DNA of 64,000 nt from Salinarimonas sp. (GCF_040111675.1 NZ_CP157794.1:1040001-1104000), one strand, 5' to 3'. Positions 37,477-44,974 are shown, counted from the stretch's first letter. Notes: generated by a model from the letters alone, not told the origin. Numbers and translations: made by a program.

Positions 37477-38256
37477 ATGGATCTCGGGCTTTCTGGCAAG
37501 CGCGCCCTCGTTCTCTCCTCGAGCCGCGGCCTCGGGCGCGCCTGCGCCGAGGCGCTGGCCCGCGAGGGCGCCGAGGTGTTCATGACCGCGCGCAGCGAGG
37601 ACAAGCTGAAGGCGGCCGCGGAGGCGATCGTGGCCGCCGGCGGCAAGGCCCACGCCTACGCCGCCGATCTCACCACCCGGACCGACGAGATCTACGCCGC
37701 CGCCGAAAGCGCCATGGGCGGGGTCGACATCCTCGTCGCCAATACGGGCGGCCCGCCCGCGAAGACGGCCGCCGAGGTGCCGCAGGAGGACTGGACGCCG
37801 TATTTCGAGGCGATGGTGAAGCCGGTCCTGCGCCTCGCGGCGCTGGCGCTGCCGGGCATGCGCCAACGCGGCTTCGGGCGCATCCTCACGATCGCGTCCT
37901 CGGGCGTGATCCAGCCGATCCCGAACCTCGCCATGTCGAACACGCTGCGCTCGGCGCTCGTCGGCTGGTCGAAGACGCTCGCCTCCGAGGTCGCCAAGGA
38001 CGGCGTGACCCTCAACATCGTGCTCCCCGGGCGCATCCGCACCGACCGCACCGGCGAGCTCGACGCCGCCAACGCCAAGCGCCAGGGCAAGAGCGTCGAG
38101 GAGATCGAGAAGGCGGCGCTCGCCGCCATCCCCGCCGGCCGCTACGGCGACACGCGGGAATTCGCCGACGTGGTGACCTTCCTCGCCTCCGAGCGCGCGA
38201 GCTACATGACCGGCGGCCTCATCCGCGTCGACGGCGGCGCCGTGCGCAGCGTGTGA
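37477..38256 (+). CDS. SDR-fold protein lacking the catalytic Tyr-x3-Lys
   Basis: A 259-residue SDR. The nucleotide-binding motif is variant (LSSSRGLGRA in place of TGxxxGIG), and NTGG replaces NNAG. Ser is present in IASSG, but where YxxxK is expected the sequence reads LAMSNTLRSAL, so the classical catalytic pair is absent. The C-terminus ends GGLIRVDGGAVRSV. This subtype is common in bacteria, often labelled 3-oxoacyl-ACP reductase; the reaction is uncertain. GGGAAGGA precedes the ATG at 37477. Confidence 0.85.
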   Translation: MDLGLSGKRALVLSSSRGLGRACAEALAREGAEVFMTARSEDKLKAAAEAIVAAGGKAHAYAADLTTRTDEIYAAAESAMGGVDILVANTGGPPAKTAAEVPQEDWTPYFEAMVKPVLRLAALALPGMRQRGFGRILTIASSGVIQPIPNLAMSNTLRSALVGWSKTLASEVAKDGVTLNIVLPGRIRTDRTGELDAANAKRQGKSVEEIEKAALAAIPAGRYGDTREFADVVTFLASERASYMTGGLIRVDGGAVRSV

Positions 38257-38280
38257 CCGGCGCGCCGACGCCGCCGTACT

Positions 38281-38307
38281 CTCCCCTCTCCCTCGTGGAG
38301 AGGGGAG
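38281..38307. terminator. Perfect hairpin between convergent genes
   Basis: CTCCCCTCTCC (38281-38291) and GGAGAGGGGAG (38297-38307) form an 11-bp stem with loop CTCGT, in the 71-bp convergent gap. The following sequence resembles the REP-like family seen elsewhere in the window, so it may be a repeat recruited as a bidirectional terminator. Confidence 0.6.
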
Positions 38308-38327
38308 TCCCGGAGCGAGCCCCCGCC

Positions 38328-38777
38328 TCACGCCCCCTGCACGACGAGGAGCACCTCGCGCCGGTGGGGCCGGTCGCGGTGCTCGACGAGGTAGAGCCCC
38401 TGCCAGGTCCCGAGCGCCAGGGCGCCGTCGACGACGGGGATCGCCACGGACGCTCCGGTGAGCATGCTGCGGATGTGGGCCGGCATGTCGTCGGGCCCCT
38501 CCGACCCGTGCCGGTAGCCGGCATTCCGCGGCGCCAGCCGGTCGAGGGTGTCGACGAGATCGCGCGGCACGTCCGGATCGGCGTTCTCCTGGATGGCGAG
38601 CGAGGCCGAGGTGTGACGGCAGAAGGCCGTCATCAGCCCCTGCGCGATCCCGCACGCGGCGAGCGCCTCGCGCGCCTGGCGGGTGATCTCGACGAAGCCC
38701 TGCCCCCGCGTCTCGACCAGGAGCCGGGCCGTCGCCTGCCGGGCGACGGGCCCGTCGTGGATGATGGTCGCGCGCAT
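38328..38777 (-). CDS. YjbQ family (UPF0047) protein
   Basis: A 149-residue protein of the YjbQ/UPF0047 family. Signature segments are GLMTAFCRHTSASLAIQENADPDV and a late QGLYLVEHRDRPHRREVLLVV; the His cluster probably binds metal. Family members have weak thiamine-phosphate-synthase-like activity, and the physiological role is not settled. It lies 6 bp downstream of the hicAB pair on the same strand and could be co-transcribed. Confidence 0.9.
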   Translation of the reverse strand: MRATIIHDGPVARQATARLLVETRGQGFVEITRQAREALAACGIAQGLMTAFCRHTSASLAIQENADPDVPRDLVDTLDRLAPRNAGYRHGSEGPDDMPAHIRSMLTGASVAIPVVDGALALGTWQGLYLVEHRDRPHRREVLLVVQGA

Positions 38778-38783
38778 CGGCCC

Positions 38784-39011
38784 TCACGAGCCGGCTACGA
38801 TGCGCCCGCCAGTCCCGGGCTGGGGAACCGGATTGCCAATTGTGCGCGCGGCCTGGAGCCATGCCTCGATCGCGTCCTCGATCTCGCGCGCCGCATCGTG
38901 GCGCGTGTCTCCGACCGCCGAGCACCCCGGCAAGTCCGGCGCGACGGCGACGAACGCCTCGTCTTCGTCACTCCAGAAGACCTGGATCGGATATCCTCGG
39001 ATCTCGATCAT
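38784..39011 (-). CDS. HicB-family antitoxin
   Basis: A 75-residue protein with the HicB partial RNase-H-like fold: IQVFWSDEDEAFVAVAPDLPGCSAVGDTRHDA, then EDAIEAWLQAA. No separate DNA-binding domain is visible at the C-terminus. ATG at 39011 overlaps the HicA stop (ATGA). It should neutralise the adjacent toxin by direct binding. Confidence 0.88.
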   Translation of the reverse strand: MIEIRGYPIQVFWSDEDEAFVAVAPDLPGCSAVGDTRHDAAREIEDAIEAWLQAARTIGNPVPQPGTGGRIVAGS

Positions 39012-39253
39012 TTCCGATCTCCGTAACGTTCGATCATCTCGGCCAGCTGCCGGGCCTGGTAAGGCGCGATGCGGCCGCCGCGATTCTGAAAATTCAGCAC
39101 GATCGGCTCGCCCCGTCGAGCATACACGACGTGAGAGCCCTTTCCTCCGGCCCGAACGAACCCGAGCCACCGGGCGATCTTGCAGGCATCGCCGAAGCCT
39201 ACGTCCCTTGGGTTCGACAGGACGGAGAGGAGCAGCTTTCGCCTTGCATTCAC
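39008..39253 (-). CDS. HicA-family mRNA interferase toxin
   Basis: An 81-residue toxin with the double-stranded-RNA-binding-like HicA fold. The catalytic His lies in GGKGSHVVYAR, followed by LNFQNRGGRIAPYQARQL. A GTG at 39253 is the only plausible start in frame; the ribosome site is weak. Unlike the nearby PIN toxin, this gene looks intact. Confidence 0.87.
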   Translation of the reverse strand: MNARRKLLLSVLSNPRDVGFGDACKIARWLGFVRAGGKGSHVVYARRGEPIVLNFQNRGGRIAPYQARQLAEMIERYGDRK

Positions 39254-39369
39254 GACTGCCCCCGCCGGCCCAGCGGTTCGCCCGCGCCTTTTCAGTCGTC
39301 AACGAACCAGAATACAACTTGAGAGTCAACAGCGGCTAGAGCGCGCGGCGCGCCGCCACTCCCGACAAC

Positions 39370-39394
39370 GGAACCCCGCCCCCTCCCCCTCGCT
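39370..39394 (+). promoter_or_regulatory. Near-consensus EcfG-type promoter
   Basis: GGAAC (39370-39374), a 16-nt spacer, then CGCT (39391-39394), one base off CGTT. It lies about 30 nt upstream of the small Pro-rich gene and the SDR behind it. Confidence 0.35.
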
Positions 39395-39429
39395 TACCCC
39401 CATAACGTAAAGCGTCACGGAGGATGGCC

Positions 39430-39723
39430 ATGCGTCTCGCACATCCGCGCCTCCCCATCGACTTCCCCCCGCTCGCAGCCATGCCCGGGATCCGCACGCC
39501 GGACCCGTCTCGCGTCCCGGTAGATCCGGGCGAGCCGCCGCCGCCGCTTCCACCCGGCGGCCGCCTGCCGGGCGAGGTCCCGCCGGCCCCGGAGGAGGAC
39601 GAGGTCGATCCCGATCTCGACGATCCGACCGTTCGCGACCCTGGCCGGCGCATGCCGCCGGACCACCTGCCCGGCGGGCCCTCGAACCCCAATCCCCATC
39701 ATGTCCGCCCGAGGAGACGATGA
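39430..39723 (+). CDS. Small proline-rich protein, function unknown
   Basis: A 97-residue, probably disordered protein rich in Pro, Asp and Arg (PGEPPPPLPPGGRLPGEVPP, then EEDEVDPDLDDPTVRDP). I do not recognise a family. GGAGG lies 7 nt before ATG 39430 (an ATG at 39424 is too close to it). Its TGA overlaps the next ATG (ATGA), so it is probably co-translated with the SDR. Low complexity means the coding status rests mainly on these signals. Confidence 0.6.
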   Translation: MRLAHPRLPIDFPPLAAMPGIRTPDPSRVPVDPGEPPPPLPPGGRLPGEVPPAPEEDEVDPDLDDPTVRDPGRRMPPDHLPGGPSNPNPHHVRPRRR

Positions 39724-40592
39724 GCGATACCGACAAGGACGAGCCCGCGGGCGGCCAGCCCGCCCAGCACCAGCCGGTCCAGCCCGGGCGCGAGCACGAG
39801 ATGACCCCGCGCCCGGACTACGCCCCGCGCTTTCCCGGCTCCGGCCGCCTCGCCGGCGAGGTCGCCCTGATCACCGGCGGCGACAGCGGCATCGGCCGCG
39901 CCACCGCCGTCTCCTTCGCCCGCGAGGGCGCGAACGTCGCCATCGTCTATCTCGAGGAGAGCGAGGACGCGGCGGAGACCCGGGCCGCGGTGGAGGCGGA
40001 GGGCGGGCGCTGCCTGTGCGTGCGCGGAGACGTCCGCGATCCCGCCTTCTGCCGCGACGCCGTCGCGCGCACCGTGGAGGCGTACGGGCGCCTCGACGTC
40101 CTCGTGAACAACGCCGCCGAGCAGCACGTGGCGGACGAGATCGAGGACATCACCCCCGAGCAGCTCGAAGGGACCTTCCGCACCAACCTGTTCGGCTACG
40201 TCTACATGATCCAGGCGGCCCTGCCGCGCATGGGCTCGGGCGCGCGGATCGTGAACAACGGCTCGGTGACGGCGGTGCGCGGCTCGCCGCACCTGATCGA
40301 CTATTCCGCGACGAAGGGCGCCATCATGGCGCTGACGCGCTCGCTCGCGAAGCCGCTCGCGGCGCGGGGCATCCGCGTCAACGGCGTCGCTCCGGGCCCG
40401 ATCTGGACGCCCTTGATCCCGGCCTCGTTCCCGGCCGAGCACGTGGCGACGTTCGGCACGAAAACGCCCATGGGACGTGCCGGGCAGCCGAACGAGGTCG
40501 CCTCGTGCTTCCTGTTCCTGGCCTGCGCGGACTCGTCCTACATCACCGGCCAGTTCCTGCATCCGAACGGCGGCGACGCCATCGGCAGCTGA
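39720..40592 (+). CDS. Extended SDR oxidoreductase of the YhdF/general-stress type
   Basis: A 290-residue SDR with a Pro/Gln-rich N-terminal extension of about 40 residues before the Rossmann motif TGGDSGIGRATA. NNAAEQHV, catalytic Ser in NNGSVTAV, YSATK and the C-terminal ITGQFLHPNGGD follow. This subfamily is often stress-induced in bacteria; the substrate is not known. The gene sits next to the ecfG locus and behind a near-EcfG promoter. GAGGAGACG precedes the ATG. Confidence 0.88.
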   Translation: MSDTDKDEPAGGQPAQHQPVQPGREHEMTPRPDYAPRFPGSGRLAGEVALITGGDSGIGRATAVSFAREGANVAIVYLEESEDAAETRAAVEAEGGRCLCVRGDVRDPAFCRDAVARTVEAYGRLDVLVNNAAEQHVADEIEDITPEQLEGTFRTNLFGYVYMIQAALPRMGSGARIVNNGSVTAVRGSPHLIDYSATKGAIMALTRSLAKPLAARGIRVNGVAPGPIWTPLIPASFPAEHVATFGTKTPMGRAGQPNEVASCFLFLACADSSYITGQFLHPNGGDAIGS

Positions 40593-40597
40593 CGCGG

Positions 40598-40819
40598 TCA
40601 GCGACGATTCGCGGCGCGCCGGCGGGCGCGGACGCTCGCCGGCCGGCGCGGCCGCTCGCGCAGGCCGGCGGCGAGGCCGAGCGTCACGAGCGCGAGGGTT
40701 CCGGCGAGCGTCGCGAGGGCCGTCGGCAGGGCCGAGGCGCTCGCCGCGCCGGTGGCGCCGGCGATTATCGCGAAGACGAGGAAGACGGCGCTGAAGCGAA
40801 CGAGCAGATCGTGGGTCAT
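40598..40819 (-). CDS. Small two-helix membrane protein
   Basis: A 73-residue protein with two hydrophobic segments (FSAVFLVFAIIAGATGAASA and LPTALATLAGTLALVTLGLAAG) and a strongly basic tail (RRPASVRARRRAANRR). The helix pattern is reminiscent of DUF1328 small membrane proteins, but I cannot assign it firmly. AGGA lies 9 nt before the ATG. It converges on the SDR with a 5-bp gap. Confidence 0.65.
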   Translation of the reverse strand: MTHDLLVRFSAVFLVFAIIAGATGAASASALPTALATLAGTLALVTLGLAAGLRERPRRPASVRARRRAANRR

Positions 40820-40914
40820 GGCCTGGTTCCTGGCGGGATCTCCATTGCCGGAGCCAACGATCCTGCCCGATCCGGGTTTCCTGAAACGCAACCGATCACG
40901 GGCGATTCGACACG

Positions 40915-40942
40915 AAAAAACCGCACGGCGATCGCCGTGCGG
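40915..40942 (-). terminator. Intrinsic terminator of nepR-ecfG
   Basis: The 22-base perfect palindrome at 40921-40942 (CCGCACGGCG with its complement) is preceded on the plus strand by six A (40915-40920), giving U6 on the minus strand. It lies 28 bp past the ecfG stop. Confidence 0.9.
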
Positions 40943-40969
40943 CCTCGGTCGTTCCGAACGGGGCGGCTC

Positions 40970-41521
40970 TCAGCCGTTCACGGCCTGGAGCGCGGCCCGG
41001 GTGACGTTGTCGACGCCGAGATCGGAGCCGTCCTCGACGGCGAGGATCTGGGTGAGCCGCGAGCGCGCGCGGTTGACGCGGCTCTTTATCGTCCCCACGG
41101 CGCAGCCGCAGATGTTCGCGGCTTCCTCGTAGGAGAAGCCGGAGGCGCCCACCAGCAGCAGAGCCTCGCGCTGGTCCGCGGGGAGCGTCGAGAGCGCCTC
41201 GCGGAAATCCTCGAAGTCCAGACGTGCGCCCTGCTCGGGCTGCGCGTTGAGGCGCGCGGCGTAGGAGCCGTCGGCGTCCTCGACCTCGCGGCGGCGCTTG
41301 CGGTATTCCGAGTGAAACAGATTACGCAGGATCGTGAACAGCCAGGCGTTCAGGTTCGTACCCCGCTCGAATCGGTCGATGTTCGAGAGAGCGCGCAGGA
41401 GCGTGTCCTGGACGAGATCGTCCGCGCGGTCGACCTGACCGGTGAGCGAGATCGCGAACGCGCGCAAGCTCGGAACGGCCGCGAGCAGAGCGTCGCGCAG
41501 CGCCGGTTCCGGTTGGGTCAT
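40970..41521 (-). CDS. ecfG: EcfG-type ECF sigma factor of the general stress response
   Basis: A 183-residue ECF sigma factor. Region 2 includes LVQDTLLRALSNIDRFERGTNLNAWLFTILRN and region 4 includes LPADQREALLLVGASGFSYEEAANICGCAVGTIKSRVNRAR. It directs RNA polymerase to GGAAC-N16/17-CGTT promoters and is held inactive by NepR until PhyR is phosphorylated. It is the second gene of nepR-ecfG, overlapping by 4 nt (ATGA). The promoter upstream of nepR matches its own consensus, so it is autoregulated. Confidence 0.95.
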   Translation of the reverse strand: MTQPEPALRDALLAAVPSLRAFAISLTGQVDRADDLVQDTLLRALSNIDRFERGTNLNAWLFTILRNLFHSEYRKRRREVEDADGSYAARLNAQPEQGARLDFEDFREALSTLPADQREALLLVGASGFSYEEAANICGCAVGTIKSRVNRARSRLTQILAVEDGSDLGVDNVTRAALQAVNG

Positions 41522-41751
41522 CGCGAATTCTCCTTGCTTTTTTCTTGGTCGAGCTTTTCGAGGAGATCCCGGAAACGGTCCGGCACCGGCTGCTCGAGCA
41601 GCTCGGTATACATGGCGCGCAGCTGGTCGCCGATCCGGGCCTGGATGGCGCGGTCGAGCTTGGGATCGGCGGTATGCGGCTCGTGATCGCGTGGTTCACG
41701 CACGTCACGCACCCCCAACTCGTGCACCCCCGTGCCCTTGTTGACTTTCAT
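41518..41751 (-). CDS. nepR: NepR anti-sigma factor
   Basis: A 77-residue protein with the NepR core DRAIQARIGDQLRAMYTELLEQPVPDRFRDLLEKL, two helices that clamp EcfG or, after stress, phospho-PhyR. The N-terminal ~30 residues are charged and disordered. The start ATG at 41751 follows GGGGGTAAC; upstream in-frame sequence runs into the promoter. Gene order, overlap with ecfG and divergence from phyR are the classical general stress locus. Confidence 0.93.
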   Translation of the reverse strand: MKVNKGTGVHELGVRDVREPRDHEPHTADPKLDRAIQARIGDQLRAMYTELLEQPVPDRFRDLLEKLDQEKSKENSR

Positions 41752-41800
41752 CTTGTTACCCCCATCCTCGAGGCCTTCAGGTCGAGCGCTCGGACCCGTC

Positions 41801-41826
41801 AACGCGTCGTGTCGGCAGAAAGTTCC
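41801..41826 (-). promoter_or_regulatory. EcfG promoter of nepR-ecfG
   Basis: On the minus strand GGAAC (41826-41822), a 17-nt spacer and CGTT (41804-41801), about 50 nt upstream of the nepR ATG. Exact match to the consensus; implies autoregulation. Confidence 0.85.
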
Positions 41827-41846
41827 ACCGCCTCGTGCGCCCACGA

Positions 41847-41871
41847 GGAACCTTTCCGATCGGTCGGCGTT
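41847..41871 (+). promoter_or_regulatory. EcfG promoter of phyR
   Basis: GGAAC (41847-41851), a 16-nt spacer and CGTT (41868-41871), about 50 nt upstream of the phyR ATG. It is back-to-back with the nepR promoter, 20 bp apart. Confidence 0.85.
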
Positions 41872-41920
41872 CCCTCACCATATGATCAACGCCGAAATGG
41901 CGACAGTTAAGGGGATGCGC

Positions 41921-42727
41921 ATGTCGACAGCTCAGCTCGTCGTCCAATACCTGCCGTACTTGCGTCGTTACGCGCGGGCGCTCACCGGCAGCCAGCAGGC
42001 GGGCGACGCGTATGTCGCGGCGACGCTCGAGGCTCTCGTCAGCGAGCCCGAGACGATCGACCGCGAAGGCGCCATCAAGGTCGATCTCTTCCGGGTCTTC
42101 ACCCGCATCTGGAACTCGCTGTCCGTGAACGGCCGCGCCGAGGGCGTCGAGCGCGACATGCCCGCCGAGGCGCGCCTCGGGCAGATCACGCCGTTGCCGC
42201 GCCAGGCGTTCCTGCTCTCCTCGCTCGAGGGCTTCTCGGAAGAGGAATCGGCGCGCATTCTCGCCGTTCCGGTCGAGGAGGTGCGTGCGCTCGTGGAAGA
42301 GGCCGGCCGCGAGCTCGCCGCCGACATCGTCACCGACATCATGATCATCGAGGACGAGCCCCTGATCGCCATGGATCTCGAGGCGCTGGTCGAGGGGCTC
42401 GGCCACAACGTCACGGGCGTCGCCCGAACGCGCGACGAGGCGGTGAAGCTCGCGACCTCCCGGCGCCCAGGCCTGATCCTCGCAGACATCCAGCTCGCCG
42501 ACGGCTCGTCCGGGCTCGATGCGGTCAACGATCTGCTCGAGACGTTCCAGGTGCCGGTGATCTTCATCACCGCCTATCCTGAGCGCTTCCTCACCGGCGA
42601 GCGGCCGGAGCCGGCCTTCCTGATCGCCAAGCCCTTCCAGCCGGCCAACGTCTCGGCCGTGATCAGCCAGGCCCTGTTCTTCCAGCAATCGGCGCATCGC
42701 CGCCGCCCGCAGCGCGCATCCGCCTGA
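41921..42727 (+). CDS. phyR: PhyR anti-anti-sigma response regulator
   Basis: A 268-residue protein. The N-terminal ~130 residues are a sigma-like domain (VVQYLPYLRRYARALTGSQQAGDAYVAATLEAL, then LPRQAFLLSSLEGFSEEESARIL) that mimics EcfG and titrates NepR. The C-terminal receiver has acidic IIEDEP, phospho-acceptor Asp in ILADIQLADGSSG, Thr in FITAYPER and Lys in LIAKPFQPA. AAGGGG lies 6 nt before ATG 41921. No sensor histidine kinase is adjacent, so its PhyK partner must be elsewhere. Confidence 0.95.
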   Translation: MSTAQLVVQYLPYLRRYARALTGSQQAGDAYVAATLEALVSEPETIDREGAIKVDLFRVFTRIWNSLSVNGRAEGVERDMPAEARLGQITPLPRQAFLLSSLEGFSEEESARILAVPVEEVRALVEEAGRELAADIVTDIMIIEDEPLIAMDLEALVEGLGHNVTGVARTRDEAVKLATSRRPGLILADIQLADGSSGLDAVNDLLETFQVPVIFITAYPERFLTGERPEPAFLIAKPFQPANVSAVISQALFFQQSAHRRRPQRASA

Positions 42728-42754
42728 CGGCGCGCGCCGACGCCGAGACTGGTC

Positions 42755-42782
42755 GAAGGGCTCTCCCGCGGGAGGGCCCTTC
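42755..42782 (+). terminator. Hairpin downstream of phyR
   Basis: GAAGGGC(T)CTCCC pairs with GGGAG(G)GCCCTTC over about 13 bp including one G-U. It starts 27 bp after the phyR stop; only a short imperfect U stretch follows. Confidence 0.65.
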
Positions 42783-42861
42783 GTCGTTCCGAGGGCCGTC
42801 GCCGGTTCGAGGGCTTCCTCCTTCACGGCGGCTTTCGACAGAAGAACGACAGTATGCCAAC

Positions 42862-42946
42862 AAAAAAGCGGACCGAATGCTCGGTCCGCTGCGAAGTTTC
42901 TGGCCAGGTTCAAGGGGAATGCGGGGAGGACCAGATGGCCAGGTAC
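42862..42946 (-). ncRNA. Candidate GsrN-like general-stress small RNA
   Basis: The gap 42728-43195 (468 bp) has no convincing ORF but contains a minus-strand transcription unit of about 85 nt. An exact EcfG promoter at 42977-42953 predicts a start near 42946. CTGGCCA (42942-42936) pairs with TGGCCAG (42906-42900), holding out a large loop that contains CCTCCCC and a second CCCC tract, complementary to Shine-Dalgarno sequences. A perfect 9-bp terminator stem (GCGGACCGA/TCGGTCCGC, 42889-42868) is followed by U6 (42867-42862). The layout matches GsrN of Caulobacter; homology is not established. Confidence 0.7.
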
Positions 42947-42952
42947 GAAGCG

Positions 42953-42977
42953 AACGAAAGACCAGGCGAATTGTTCC
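42953..42977 (-). promoter_or_regulatory. EcfG promoter of the phyR-adjacent sRNA
   Basis: On the minus strand GGAAC (42977-42973), 16-nt spacer, CGTT (42956-42953). Exact consensus, with no ORF downstream before the terminator 64 nt away. Confidence 0.75.
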
Positions 42978-43117
42978 GACGCCGAAATCTTCGCCGTTCG
43001 CTCGGTTCCGTCCCGAGCGCCGGCGGCGGCCCGCCGGGCTCGCGGCCGTAGCCATGCGAGCGACGGGCCCAACGCTCGCCGGGCCTCGCAAGAAAACGTC
43101 CGAGCGTGGCAGGGCGG

Positions 43118-43143
43118 GGAACTCGGCCTTGGAGATCCGCGTT
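43118..43143 (+). promoter_or_regulatory. EcfG promoter of the 43196 exported-protein gene
   Basis: GGAAC (43118-43122), 17-nt spacer, CGTT (43140-43143). The predicted start near 43150 gives a leader of about 46 nt, the same spacing seen for phyR and nepR. Confidence 0.7.
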
Positions 43144-43195
43144 CCCGATCACCTCGTTCCGTCGCCCGCTCGCGGGCCGAGCCGGAGGCCCCCGC

Positions 43196-43798
43196 ATGCT
43201 GCGGATCGCAGCGCTCCTCACAGCCACGTACCTCGCCGCGTTCCTGGCCACGAGCGCGCTCACTGCGCCCGACGGCCTCTCCGTGGCCTTGGCGCGCATC
43301 GCGAGCGCCCTCGAGCGCGTGGATCCGACGGCGCTGATTCCGGCCCAGGGCGCCCAGGCTCAGGATGCGCAGGCCGAAGGCGCTAAGGCGCGGGCGGGAT
43401 CCGTCCCGGCGCTCGCCAAGGCGGACCCGCTGGTCGATCGTTCGGCGCTGCCGCGCCTGCGCGGGGCGATCGATCCGTCTCGCGAGGCGGTCGAGGTGAC
43501 GGCGCTTCCGGGCGGGCGGCTCGCCCTGCGCGACGCCGACGGGCGCCTTCTGGTCCTGCACGATCCGGCGGAGCGAACGACGCGGGTCGCGCGCGGGGCG
43601 CGCCTGCCGCGGCTCCTCGCGGAGCCTCTGGGCGACGAGCCGCGTCTCGAGATCGCCCCGCTGCGCCCTCCGCCCGTCGAGACCGAGGCTCCCGAGGAGG
43701 CCGACGAGCCCCTCGCCAGCGGCTGCGAGAGCGCCGTCAGCACCCTCGCCCGCGCCCGCCACGGCGCCGGCGCGGTCCTGTGCCTGGCGGCTTTGTAG
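43196..43798 (+). CDS. Unrecognised membrane-anchored or secreted protein with an EcfG promoter
   Basis: A 200-residue protein with an N-terminal hydrophobic segment (IAALLTATYLAAFLATSAL) that is a signal peptide or anchor. A Gln/Ala/Glu linker (QGAQAQDAQAEGAKA) and a small beta-rich stretch (VEVTALPGGRLALRDADGRLLVLHD) follow. Two Cys (ASGCESAV and AVLCLAAL) near the C-terminus could form a disulfide. I do not recognise a family. GGAGG lies 7 nt before ATG 43196. The exact EcfG promoter upstream makes it a likely general-stress gene. Confidence 0.72.
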   Translation: MLRIAALLTATYLAAFLATSALTAPDGLSVALARIASALERVDPTALIPAQGAQAQDAQAEGAKARAGSVPALAKADPLVDRSALPRLRGAIDPSREAVEVTALPGGRLALRDADGRLLVLHDPAERTTRVARGARLPRLLAEPLGDEPRLEIAPLRPPPVETEAPEEADEPLASGCESAVSTLARARHGAGAVLCLAAL

Positions 43799-43960
43799 GG
43801 CCGCGCCGTCATCCTCGCGTGGCATTTCGTCGCGATTGCACCCGTCTCGCCCCCTCCCGACCGTGATTCGTTCATTTTCCGGCCATGCGAGGCGCTATAA
43901 GGGAGGCGGCCGCGGACGGCGAATCGTCGGCGGCCGACCCGGTTTCATCACGACGGACGC

Positions 43961-44974
43961 ATGCGACACAGGCGCTTGACCCGCTTCTCGGCTATTCTCA
44001 TCGGGCTCGTCGCCTTCGCCGGCGGCGCGGCCGCGCAGAGCGACGCCTGCCAGCGCTACCGCGCGGAGCTCGCGGCGATCGAGCAGGGCGGCGGGCGCGA
44101 CTACCGCAGCCTCGCCGAGCGCCAGAGCATCGAGCTCGAGCGCATGCGCCGCTACGTCCAGGGCTTGAACTGCGGCGGCGGCAGCCGCTTCCTCATCTTC
44201 GGTGCGCCGACCACGCCCGAATGCCAGGCGGCCGAGGAACGGCTCGACGCGATGGAGGAAAACTATCAGCGCCTGCTGATGGAAGCCTCGCGCTCCGGCA
44301 ACGAGCGCCGCATGGCGCTCATCGCCGCCATCGAGCAGTACTGCACGCCGCAGAGCCAGCCCGGCTGGCCCGCCGACGCGTTGTTCGACCGGCCCGGCGA
44401 GGCGCCGCCCTACATGGAGGGGCCGGGCTTCTACGAGGGCCAGCAGGCGGTCGCCGGCCAGGCGATGTGCGTGCGCACCTGCGACGGCTATTTCTTCCCG
44501 CTGCCCACGGCCCCGCGCGACAGCCGCGAGGCGGCGCAGCTGTGCCAGGCGCAGTGCCCGAACGCGTCGACCGCCGTGTTCTACAAGCCCCAGGGCGCGC
44601 AGATCGAGCAGTCCTTCTCCGCCGACGGCCAGCCCTACATGGCGCTGCCGAACGCGCTCGCCTATCGCGCGCAGGTGGACGAGGCGTGCTCCTGCCGTGC
44701 GCCGGGCCAGACCTGGTCCGAGGCGCTCGCCCAGGCCGAGACCCTGCTGGGCGGCGGGGCGGAGATCGTCACGCCCGAGCGCGCGGTGGAGCTCTCCCGG
44801 CCCCGCGGCGAGGCGGGGGAGGGGACGCCCGCGCCGACGGTCGAGAGCCCGGCGGCCACGATCCCGTTCTTCGGCATCGACGAGGGCGAGTGGCGCGAGG
44901 TCGAGACGCACATCGGCCGCAAGCGCGTGCGCGTCGTCGCTCCCGAGGTGATCCCCGCGCCGGACTCGCTCTGA
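43961..44974 (+). CDS. DUF2865 domain secreted protein
   Basis: A 337-residue protein with a signal peptide ([19 protein letters not shown]). The middle has the DUF2865 signature: Cys-rich [19 protein letters not shown] sequence, here [20 protein letters not shown], then [15 protein letters not shown] and [11 protein letters not shown]. An N-terminal coiled-coil-like region ([19 protein letters not shown] [15 protein letters not shown]) precedes it. The function is unknown. TATAAG upstream in the 160-bp gap may be its -10 box. Confidence 0.87.
   Translation: MRHRRLTRFSAILIGLVAFAGGAAAQSDACQRYRAELAAIEQGGGRDYRSLAERQSIELERMRRYVQGLNCGGGSRFLIFGAPTTPECQAAEERLDAMEENYQRLLMEASRSGNERRMALIAAIEQYCTPQSQPGWPADALFDRPGEAPPYMEGPGFYEGQQAVAGQAMCVRTCDGYFFPLPTAPRDSREAAQLCQAQCPNASTAVFYKPQGAQIEQSFSADGQPYMALPNALAYRAQVDEACSCRAPGQTWSEALAQAETLLGGGAEIVTPERAVELSRPRGEAGEGTPAPTVESPAATIPFFGIDEGEWREVETHIGRKRVRVVAPEVIPAPDSL

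Noticed and set aside
42934..43051. 38-codon plus-strand ORF with a GGGGAGG ribosome-like site
   Set aside because: The apparent ribosome site is the complement of the C-rich loop of the minus-strand sRNA candidate, and the peptide is short, Arg-rich and without homology I recognise.
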